A DNA stretch of 8,188 nt from an uncultured Eubacteriales bacterium. Its GTDB lineage: Bacteria > Bacillota > Clostridia > Oscillospirales > Acutalibacteraceae. The DNA lies in contig ONWY01000041.1 of NCBI GenBank assembly GCA_900321665.1, forward strand, positions 1 through 8,188, read 5' to 3'. The translations under genes and the position numbers were made by a program. Numbering within the stretch: the stretch's first letter is position 1; every line of letters starts with the position of its first letter. The notes below the pieces were generated by a model. The model was not told where the DNA came from, did not search any database, and worked only from the letters and a program-made list of their open reading frames with translations. Of this stretch, positions 1-4,248 are shown piece after piece.

Positions 1-38
1 CGGTGAATAGTGAATGGCAGAGCACGAAGAGGAAAAAT

Positions 39-1415
39 ATGTTTTTGGATGAAAATTTTATGCTTTCTACGCGGACAGCGCAGCGGCTGTACCGTGATGT
101 TGCGGCAGGGCAGCCGATTATAGATTACCATTGCCATTTAAGTGCCAAAGAGATTTATGAGGACAGGCGCTTTGAAAACCTCACGCGCGTGTGGTTAGAG
201 GGCGACCATTATAAGTGGCGCCTGATGCGCTCTTTCGGCATTGAGGAGCGCTATATCACCGGCGAAGCCGAGGATAAGCAGAAATTCTTAAAATGGGTGG
301 AAGCCGTAGAAACCGCTATCGGTAATCCGCTGTATCATTGGAGCCATTTGGAGCTCAAAAACTATTTTGATTACAGGGGCAGCATCTCTCGGGAGAATGC
401 CGAGCAAATCTGGCAGATTGGTGAGCAGAAGCTGGCACGCGAGGATTTTTCGGCGAGAAATCTTATTTTGCGCTCCGGGGTTGAGGTGCTTTGCACAACG
501 GATGACCCGGCGGACAGCTTGGAGTGGCATGAGAAATTGCGCGAGAGCGATTTTAAGGTGAAGGTGCTGCCGAGCTTTCGTCCCGACAGGGCGTTGGGGA
601 TAGAAAAAGCGGATTATTCGACATATCTTGAGCGCTTGGGCAGTATCAAAAGCTTTGCGGATTTAAAGGAAGCGTTAAAAAAGCGACTGGAGGAATTTAC
701 AGCCCTCGGCTGTCGGGTGAGCGACCACGGCATGGATGCCGTTCCCTTTGTACCGGCGAGCGAGGCGGAAATCGAGAGCATTTTTCAAAAGCGCTTGGCA
801 GGAGAAATGCCGACCGTAAAGGAGCAAAAGCAGTTTAAAACAGCGCTGCTCTTGTTTTTAGGCGCGCAGTATGCGCAAAGGAATATGGTGATGCAGCTGC
901 ATTTCGGGGTCATGCGCGACTTGAACGAGCGCATATATGCGGCGCTTGGCGCCGATGCCGGGATTGATGCCATTGGTGATGCGGTGAGTATGAAGGACTT
1001 AGCGGCATTTTTAAACGCTTTGGATGTGCAGGGCGCTCTGCCGAAAACCATTTTGTACTCGCTTAATCCGCAGGATAATGCCGGGATAGTTTCCGTTATG
1101 GGAGCGTTCCAAACAAGCGAAGCGCGCGGCAAGCTGCAGCAGGGCAGTGCCTGGTGGTTTAATGACCATAAGCAGGGCATGCGCGCGCAGCTAAGCACTC
1201 TCGCAGCCGAAGGGCACCTTGCTGCCTTTGTGGGCATGTTGACGGATTCGCGCTCCTTTTTAAGTTACGCGCGCCATGAGTATTTCCGCCGCATTTTGTG
1301 TGATGTAATAGGCGAATGGGTTGAAAGCGGCGAGTACCCCTGCGATGAGGCGTTGTTGCGCAAAATCATTCGCGGCATTTGCTACGAAAATGCCAAAAAC
1401 TATTTTGATTTTTAA
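39..1415 (+). CDS. uxaC: Glucuronate (uronate) isomerase UxaC
   Basis: Converts D-glucuronate to D-fructuronate and D-galacturonate to D-tagaturonate, the first cytoplasmic step of hexuronate breakdown. The 458-residue product matches the usual UxaC length (about 470) and follows the E. coli protein, as I recall it, from end to end. Recognisable blocks are DYHCHL with the metal-type HxH (H31, H33), GDHYKWR (55-61), GNPLYHW (95-101), TTDDP (153-157), VLPSFRPD (176-183), KTILYSLNPQDN (336-347), WWFNDHKQGM (372-381) and LTDSRSFLSYARHEYFRR (401-418). These place it in the amidohydrolase superfamily. I chose the ATG at 39 because AAGAGGA sits 5 nt upstream and MFLDENFML is the normal family start. 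A GTG at 3 would add 12 unconserved residues. Any upstream operon partner lies outside the window. No clear intrinsic terminator follows before the tRNA promoter at 1455. Confidence 0.97.
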   Translation: MFLDENFMLSTRTAQRLYRDVAAGQPIIDYHCHLSAKEIYEDRRFENLTRVWLEGDHYKWRLMRSFGIEERYITGEAEDKQKFLKWVEAVETAIGNPLYHWSHLELKNYFDYRGSISRENAEQIWQIGEQKLAREDFSARNLILRSGVEVLCTTDDPADSLEWHEKLRESDFKVKVLPSFRPDRALGIEKADYSTYLERLGSIKSFADLKEALKKRLEEFTALGCRVSDHGMDAVPFVPASEAEIESIFQKRLAGEMPTVKEQKQFKTALLLFLGAQYAQRNMVMQLHFGVMRDLNERIYAALGADAGIDAIGDAVSMKDLAAFLNALDVQGALPKTILYSLNPQDNAGIVSVMGAFQTSEARGKLQQGSAWWFNDHKQGMRAQLSTLAAEGHLAAFVGMLTDSRSFLSYARHEYFRRILCDVIGEWVESGEYPCDEALLRKIIRGICYENAKNYFDF

Positions 1416-1454
1416 TAAAGTACAAAAAAATCGAAAAATCCTTGCAAGAAAACA

Positions 1455-1482
1455 TTGACATTTGCAAATAAAATGATATAAT
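1455..1482 (+). promoter_or_regulatory. Sigma-A promoter of tRNA-Val(GAC)
   Basis: A consensus -35 TTGACA (1455-1460) and consensus -10 TATAAT (1477-1482) are separated by 16 nt. This puts the expected transcript start about 7 nt before the mature tRNA 5' end at 1497. The spacer contains the 10-bp palindrome ATTTGCAAAT (1460-1469), which could be chance in AT-rich DNA or an operator. Confidence 0.88.
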
Positions 1483-1496
1483 TTATCAAGTAACAC

Positions 1497-1573
1497 GGAG
1501 GCTTAGCTCAGCTGGTTAGAGTACTTGCTTGACATGCAAGGGGTCACTGGTTCAAGTCCAGCAGTCTCCACCA
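1497..1573 (+). tRNA. tRNA-Val (anticodon GAC), CCA encoded
   Basis: The cloverleaf is complete. The acceptor pairs GGAGGCT with AGTCTCC, and the D arm is GCTC/GAGT with a GG-containing loop. The anticodon stem CTTGC/GCAAG has loop TTGACAT, giving anticodon GAC at 1531-1533. The variable loop has 5 nt, and the T loop is TTCAAGT. A73 and an encoded CCA end at 1573. It should read GUC and GUU valine codons. The T stem has an A-C mismatch at its outer pair (49-65), shared with the second tRNA-Val of this window. The last 13 nt form part of a 28-bp inverted repeat with downstream DNA. Confidence 0.96.
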
Positions 1574-1620
1574 AGAAAAAAAGCACGCTATGGCGTGCTT
1601 TTTTTCTTGGTGGAGACTGC
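1561..1620. terminator. Intrinsic terminator inside a 28-bp perfect inverted repeat that includes the tRNA 3' end
   Basis: The core hairpin is GCACGC-TATG-GCGTGC followed by a run of seven T, and preceded by seven A, so it can terminate transcripts on both strands. Pairing does not stop there. The left arm 1561-1588 is perfectly complementary to 1593-1620 with a 4-nt loop. The left arm includes the tRNA T-stem strand, acceptor 3' strand and CCA (1561-1573). The right arm therefore carries an antisense copy of the tRNA 3' end. Confidence 0.9.
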
Positions 1621-1753
1621 GGTTCGGACTTGAACCGTCATCCATCTCGCGCCGGTACGGCAAGGGCGGAGGCGCGAGGGATATATAAATAGCGGAGGCT
1701 TGCACAGCAAGCGGACTTTTGAGCGCAGCTCAAGTCCGGCAGTCTCCACCAAG
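1606..1753. repeat. tRNA-derived structured element, locus 1 (148 nt, 15-bp closing stem)
   Basis: CTTGGTGGAGACTGC (1606-1620) is perfectly complementary to 1739-1753. Enclosed are four hairpins: GGTTC/GAACC (1621-1636), CTCGCGCC/GGCGCGAG (1646-1678), GCTTG/CAAGC (1698-1712), and GGACTT..GAGC/GCTC..AAGTCC (1713-1737, loop GCA). The left part reads as an interrupted antisense copy of the adjacent tRNA, including its T loop (GGACTTGAACC). The block TCCATCTC, 12 nt, CAAGGGCGGAG (1641-1671) recurs with identical spacing behind the second tRNA-Val. The closing-stem left arm is also the right arm of the terminator repeat, so the two folds are mutually exclusive. Whether it is a functional RNA, a processing switch or relic DNA is unknown. 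Confidence 0.6.
1694..1751 (+). pseudogene. Truncated tRNA-Val-like relic
   Basis: GGAGGCTT at 1694-1701 copies the tRNA-Val 5' acceptor strand. CAAGTCC followed by GCAGTCTCCACCA (1731-1751) copies the T loop, T stem and acceptor 3' strand with CCA, followed by the same AAGAAA as after the intact tRNA. The middle is only about 30 nt and has no canonical D or anticodon arm, so this 58-nt copy cannot act as a normal tRNA. The 18-nt stretch 1739-1756 is an exact direct repeat of 1561-1578. Confidence 0.55.
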
Positions 1754-1795
1754 AAAGAACACCATTTGTGATTTAATCACAAATGGTGTTCTTTC
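1753..1795. repeat. 43-nt near-perfect palindrome (20-bp arms)
   Basis: Arms 1753-1772 and 1776-1795 are perfectly complementary around a 3-nt centre (TTA). It begins 2 nt after the CCA of the tRNA-like relic, where the intact tRNA has its terminator hairpin, so it may be a replacement terminator. It lacks a U run downstream, so termination would be inefficient. Alternatively it is the left end of the structured mobile element that follows. Confidence 0.6.
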
Positions 1796-2048
1796 AATGA
1801 AATAAATCCCTTGAGGATTTATGAAGTATTCCTGCGGAATATGAAGTAGCTGTCGCTATGAAGTATGCTTCGCATATGGTTGGGATTTATTTTACTTCTT
1901 GCCGAGCGAAGCGAATGCCAAGGTTCCGGGTATTAACTCCAAATCTTTGATTTGGCAAGTTGGTCGGGTTCTTATATTGCAGTGACAACTGCAATACTTC
2001 ATTAAATATGATATAGTAATTTTATCATATAGAAAGGTGATGTGAAGA
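1796..2048 (+). repeat. Hairpin-rich leader of a four-helix-bundle (IVS-type) element
   Basis: AAATAAATCCC (1800-1810) and its complement GGGATTTATTT (1882-1892) enclose a run of mini-hairpins: ATTCC/GGAAT, AGC/GCT and ATGC/GCAT. These are separated by three copies of TATGAAGTA (1820-1828, 1840-1848, 1857-1865). Further hairpins follow: CCAAATC/GATTTGG (1939-1955), TATTGCAGT/ACTGCAATA (1975-1996) and ATATGATA/TATCATAT (2006-2030). The last ends just before the ribosome binding site of the pseudogene. From memory, such ATGAAGT hairpin strings occur beside four-helix-bundle protein genes in Clostridia, which suggests a structured mobile element. This was not verified by search. Confidence 0.5.
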
Positions 2049-2392
2049 TTGAGAGAAAACAAACTTGCTGATTTATCTATAGATTTTGCAGTTGAAGTGT
2101 TAGATATGACAGATGCAATAAAAGGTCATTATTCCCTCGTTAATCAGATTGAACGTTCCGCAACAAGTATAGGTGCGAACATCAGAGAAGCTAATTACGG
2201 TCACGGGAGAGCCGATTTTATTGCAAAACTGCAAATCTTTATACCCATGAGACAGAGTATTGGTTAGAATGATTCAAAAAAGCGAATTTGCTTGATGAAA
2301 CAAAATAAAAAGTATTAATAGATAAATGCGAAACAATTCGCAGAGTTTTAGTTGCTTTCATTAATACTACCAAATCAAACATGCAAGATTAA
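2049..2392 (+). pseudogene. Broken four-helix bundle protein (23S rRNA intervening-sequence / S23 family)
   Basis: The first 65 or so codons from a TTG start (AAAGGTGA at 2033-2040 is the ribosome binding site) encode LADLSIDFAVEVLDM, then IERSATSIGANIREANY and FIAKLQI. These are the signature of the four-helix-bundle family found in 23S rRNA intervening sequences and related to the Avd proteins of diversity-generating retroelements. After codon ATC near 2237 the frame is lost. The family-typical continuation resumes in another frame at 2246 as HETEYWLE, then FKKANLLDETK, KVLIDKCETIRRVLVAFINTTKSNM and a stop at 2390-2392. Comparison with the remembered consensus suggests about 7 nt deleted. 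In-frame TGA (2270-2272) and TAA (2306-2308) also interrupt it. Intact members are about 115-120 aa, matching this span. It is surely non-functional as a full protein, but a 72-aa product ending at 2267 could still be made. Confidence 0.87.
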
Positions 2393-2465
2393 ATATTTTG
2401 TAACTGCCTGCAAAGGGATTTTCTTTTTTACTCAGTAACCGAAAACTATATTTTTCATTTTCTTA

Positions 2466-2494
2466 TTGCCAAAAGGAAACTTTTGTGCTATAAT
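2466..2494 (+). promoter_or_regulatory. Promoter of tRNA-Val(CAC)
   Basis: The -35 is TTGCCA (2466-2471), the spacer is 17 nt, and the -10 is a consensus TATAAT (2489-2494) with an extended TGC just before it. The start is expected around 2501, about 11 nt before the mature tRNA. It is unrelated in detail to the promoter of the first tRNA-Val, so only the tRNA and the downstream element are shared between the loci. Confidence 0.85.
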
Positions 2495-2511
2495 ACATAT
2501 CGCATTCATAC

Positions 2512-2588
2512 GGAGGCTTAGCTCAGCTGGTTAGAGCGCCTGCTCCACACGCAGGAGGTCACTGGTTCGAATCCAGCAGTCTCCACCA
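2512..2588 (+). tRNA. tRNA-Val (anticodon CAC), CCA encoded, unusual C33
   Basis: The acceptor GGAGGCT/AGTCTCC and D arm GCTC/GAGC are complete. The anticodon stem CCTGC/GCAGG closes the 7-nt loop TCCACAC, so the anticodon is CAC (2546-2548), reading GUG. The T arm has loop TTCGAAT, and A73 plus CCA end at 2588. The base before the anticodon (position 33, nt 2545) is C instead of the nearly universal U33 that makes the U-turn. The outer T-stem pair is an A-C mismatch, as in the first tRNA-Val. Identity between the two genes is very high outside the anticodon arm, so they are paralogues. The alternative reading as anticodon CCA (Trp) would need a stem shift that breaks pairing. Confidence 0.92.
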
Positions 2589-2623
2589 AAGGAAAAAGCA
2601 CGCTTCGGCGTGTTTTTTTCTTT
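2589..2623. terminator. Intrinsic terminator after tRNA-Val(CAC), bidirectional
   Basis: The hairpin CACGC-TTCG-GCGTG (2599-2612) has a UUCG tetraloop and is followed by seven T. AAAGGAAAAAG on the left pairs with TTTTTTTCTTT on the right, and pairing continues imperfectly into the tRNA end (2581-2588 with 2624-2630). It is the diverged counterpart of the perfect repeat behind the first tRNA. Confidence 0.87.
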
Positions 2624-2748
2624 GGCGGAGCTGCGTACAGGATTCGAACCGTAGTCCATCTCAAACCGGTTCGCCAAGGGCGGAGCTGCGTGCGGAGAGT
2701 ATTGCAGATCGGCGCACCGGCGCATGCACGCTTTCCTCCGCGGCAAAG
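2620..2748. repeat. tRNA-derived structured element, locus 2 (129 nt)
   Basis: CTTTGGCGGAG (2620-2630) pairs with CTCCGC and CAAAG in 2736-2748 with a 2-nt bulge. Inside are a T-arm mimic TACaGG/CCGTA around ATTCGAA (2636-2653), CGCC/GGCG (2672-2682) and GCGTGC/GCACGC (2688-2731). TCCATCTC (2655-2662) and CAAGGGCGGAG (2675-2685) are spaced exactly as in locus 1. The antisense T-loop text GGATTCGAACC matches this tRNA (TTCGAAT), whereas locus 1 has GGACTTGAACC, matching tRNA-Val(GAC). No credible protein gene lies here. Open frames on the minus strand are antisense-tRNA artefacts. Confidence 0.55.
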
Positions 2749-2767
2749 TTTACAAAGAAAACTTTTT
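2745..2767. other. Small hairpin with T run
   Basis: AAAGTTT (2745-2751) pairs with AAACTTT (2759-2765) around a 7-nt loop, followed by two more T. It is AT-only apart from one G-C pair, so it would be a weak terminator at best. It sits between the tRNA element and the next promoter. Confidence 0.3.
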
Positions 2768-2797
2768 GGGCAAAGTGGAAATTGTGCTAAATTTCGG

Positions 2798-2825
2798 TTG
2801 ATAATATTTCCCGACATGCTATAAT
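2798..2825 (+). promoter_or_regulatory. Promoter of the CmpB-type / ferritin-like operon
   Basis: The -35 is TTGATA (2798-2803), the spacer is 16 nt, and the -10 is TATAAT (2820-2825) preceded by TGC (extended -10). The predicted start near 2832 gives a leader of about 80 nt. Just downstream lies the dyad TTAACT-T-AGTTAA (2830-2842), placed where a repressor would block initiation. The regulator is unknown, though such dyads are common for MarR-type proteins. Confidence 0.8.
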
Positions 2826-2868
2826 AAAATTAACTTAGTTAAATATATTAAAGCGCACCTGAGAAATT

Positions 2869-2893
2869 GCAGGGCAATCCTTTAGGTTGCTGC
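2869..2893 (+). other. Leader hairpin upstream of the CmpB-type gene
   Basis: GCAA-T-CC (2874-2880) pairs with GGTTGC (2885-2890) across loop TTTA, with one bulged T. GCA/TGC (2869-2871, 2891-2893) extends it past a GG bulge. It ends 10 nt before the ribosome binding site AGAGG. No known riboswitch class was recognised. Confidence 0.3.
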
Positions 2894-2912
2894 CGTATCA
2901 ATAGAGGAAAAG

Positions 2913-3797
2913 ATGATTTATTTATTTCGATTTGCCACATTTTTTATGATTGGCTCAGCCGGCGGTTGGGTGGTCGAGTTGTTTTTTCGCCACTTTGTGA
3001 TGCTCTCGAAGGGCAAAAACCGTTGGGTGAACCCGGGCTTTTTGGCAGGCCCCTGCCTGCCGATTTACGGCTTCGGGCTTTCCATTCTCTACTTTATGTC
3101 ATATTTGGGCGATATGCTCCCGATTGGGAACCCGATTTTAAAGGCGCTTGTGATTGTGCTGAGCGAAGCGGTGATTATGACTTTAGTCGAGCTCATTGCC
3201 GGTGAAATCTTCATTATTCGCATGAACATCCGCCTGTGGGATTATACACGGCAGTGGGGTAACTACAAAGGCATTATTTGCCCGCTGTTCTCTCTTATTT
3301 GGGGCTTAGTCGGTGCGGCATACTATTTTCTGTTCCATTCATGGCTGCCGGATGTGGTGGATTACCTCATTTCTCAAAACTACATATTATTTATTTTCGG
3401 TGTGTTTTACGGCATTTTCTTTGTGGACTATGCCTACTCCATGCAAATGGTCAAAAAGGTCAAAAAGTTTGCGCAGGATAATGGTATCGTTGTCTTTTAT
3501 GATGATTTGAAAGAGGATATCACCGATTCCAGAGAGAAAAAGAAGGAGAAAACCGAGTTTACCTTTGTCTTTCGCGGCAATATGCAAGAGCACTTGAAGC
3601 ATTATTATGACAATCTGAAGCTCTCGGCGGAAAATGTAGCGGAAATGATGCAAGAGCACACAGAGGCAATCAAAACCCAAATTCAGGAAAATAAGGAAAT
3701 TGTAAAAGATAAGGTGCAGGAAAATACAGAGCTTGTAAAAGATAAAATGCATGAAACCGGCGATAGTCTCAAAGAAAAAATGGGAATCAAAAAATAA
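2913..3797 (+). CDS. CmpB-family (putative ABC transporter permease) membrane protein with hendecad-repeat tail
   Basis: The 294-residue product has about five membrane segments, at roughly 3-25, 43-66, 75-101, 119-144 and 155-177. Family-like blocks are GGWVVELFF (17-25), NPGFLAGPCLPIYGFG (40-55) and WDYTRQWGNYKGIICP (109-124). These fit the PF06541 putative ABC-transporter permease (CmpB) family, whose transported substrate is not established. The cytoplasmic tail from about 180 is highly charged. It ends in four 11-residue repeats (247-257, 258-268, 269-279, 280-290) of type QENxExVKDKV, typical of a right-handed or LEA-like helix. Start: ATG at 2913 with AGAGG 5 nt upstream. The stop lies 19 nt before the ferritin-like gene, so the two are co-transcribed. 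No ATP-binding subunit gene is nearby, so an ABC transport role is doubtful. Confidence 0.82.
   Translation: MIYLFRFATFFMIGSAGGWVVELFFRHFVMLSKGKNRWVNPGFLAGPCLPIYGFGLSILYFMSYLGDMLPIGNPILKALVIVLSEAVIMTLVELIAGEIFIIRMNIRLWDYTRQWGNYKGIICPLFSLIWGLVGAAYYFLFHSWLPDVVDYLISQNYILFIFGVFYGIFFVDYAYSMQMVKKVKKFAQDNGIVVFYDDLKEDITDSREKKKEKTEFTFVFRGNMQEHLKHYYDNLKLSAENVAEMMQEHTEAIKTQIQENKEIVKDKVQENTELVKDKMHETGDSLKEKMGIKK
3684..3749 (+). repeat. Two tandem 33-bp coding repeats
   Basis: 3684-3716 and 3717-3749 are consecutive 33-nt units that both start CAGGAAAATA and share TTGTAAAAGATAA. They encode QENKEIVKDKV and QENTELVKDKM. Flanking units at 3651-3683 and 3750-3782 are related only at protein level. The tail therefore grew by tandem duplication of an 11-codon unit, which suggests its length can vary between strains. 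Confidence 0.75.
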
Positions 3798-3816
3798 GCC
3801 GTTTTGGGAGGAAAAG

Positions 3817-4203
3817 ATGGTTATCAGTGCGCAACAAAGGAAGGATTTAATCGCCGCGCAGCAAGGCGAGCTGGATGCGGTGCAGATGTACCTGGCACTG
3901 GCGGAGGTCGCAAAAGAGGAGAGAGACCGCGAGGCATTTAAGCGCCTGGCAGCCGAGGAGGGCAGGCACGCGGCGGTCTTTTATCACTACACAAAGCAAA
4001 AGCTTTCCGCAAAAAACACACTTGCCAAGGCGCTGGTGGCACTTTACAAGGTGTTAGGAAAAAAGCGCCTGTACCCGTTCATCGCCAAAGGGGAATATGC
4101 GGCTGTGAAAAAATACGAACCGCTGATTGCCGATTTCCCGGAGGTTAAAGCGGTGAAAGATGATGAAAAGCGCCATGGTGATGAAGTCATGCGGTTATTA
4201 TAA
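3817..4203 (+). CDS. Ferritin-like / rubrerythrin-family di-iron protein
   Basis: A small 128-residue all-helical protein with the spacing of a carboxylate-bridged di-iron four-helix bundle. Candidate ligands are E18 (QGELDAVQMY), E48 and H51 (EEGRHAAVF), E93 (KGEYAAVKKY), and E117 and H120 (DDEKRHGDE). It has two ExxH-type motifs (EGRH, EKRH) as in rubrerythrin and ferritin-like domains, but no C-terminal rubredoxin CxxC pairs, so it is a stand-alone ferritin-like domain. The likely role is in iron or peroxide handling. The exact substrate is not known. I chose ATG 3817 because GGGAGG (3806-3811) sits 5 nt upstream. A longer in-frame start at 3751 would overlap the upstream gene by 47 nt and adds nothing conserved. 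It is second in the operon with the CmpB-type gene and is followed by a strong terminator. Confidence 0.85.
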   Translation: MVISAQQRKDLIAAQQGELDAVQMYLALAEVAKEERDREAFKRLAAEEGRHAAVFYHYTKQKLSAKNTLAKALVALYKVLGKKRLYPFIAKGEYAAVKKYEPLIADFPEVKAVKDDEKRHGDEVMRLL

Positions 4204-4209
4204 TCAAAG

Positions 4210-4243
4210 AAAAAACGGATTCTCCGAGGAGAGTCCGTTTTTT
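4210..4243. terminator. Bidirectional terminator between convergent genes
   Basis: AAAAAACGGA-T-TCTC (4210-4224) pairs with GAGA-G-TCCGTTTTTT (4229-4243) around loop CGAG with one internal mismatch. A flanking A run and T run let it serve both the ferritin-like gene (+) and the oxidoreductase gene (-), whose stop codon lies at 4249-4251. Confidence 0.92.
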
Positions 4244-4248
4244 GATTT

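Noticed and set aside
3..38. GTG at 3 as the uxaC start
   Set aside because: The added 12 residues are not part of the family, whereas ATG 39 has a good ribosome binding site and the normal N-terminus.
785..1237. 150-codon minus-strand open frame inside uxaC
   Set aside because: It lies entirely within a well-conserved gene and its composition looks like reverse-complemented uxaC codons.
1764..1782. TTGTGA..TCACAA core of the 43-nt palindrome as a Rex or CRP operator
   Set aside because: The spacing is 5 nt rather than 6, it is embedded in a much longer palindrome, and no promoter or intact gene follows it directly.
1820..1865. CRISPR-like array from three TATGAAGTA repeats
   Set aside because: Repeats are only 9 nt, spacing is 17-20 nt, and the spacers are self-complementary hairpins. 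This is a structured RNA or repeat element, not CRISPR.
2518..2817. Open frame on the minus strand across tRNA-Val(CAC)
   Set aside because: Its C-terminus is simply the translated antisense of the tRNA, a well-known artefact class, with no ribosome binding site or family signature.
2857..2893. TPP-type riboswitch suggested by CTGAGA in the leader of the CmpB-type gene
   Set aside because: The other conserved TPP riboswitch elements (the GAACCTGAT-like and GGTAATACC-like segments) are absent, and the gene is not thiamine-related as far as visible.
3751..3816. Longer start for the ferritin-like protein
   Set aside because: It would overlap the upstream gene and ignores the strong GGGAGG before ATG 3817.
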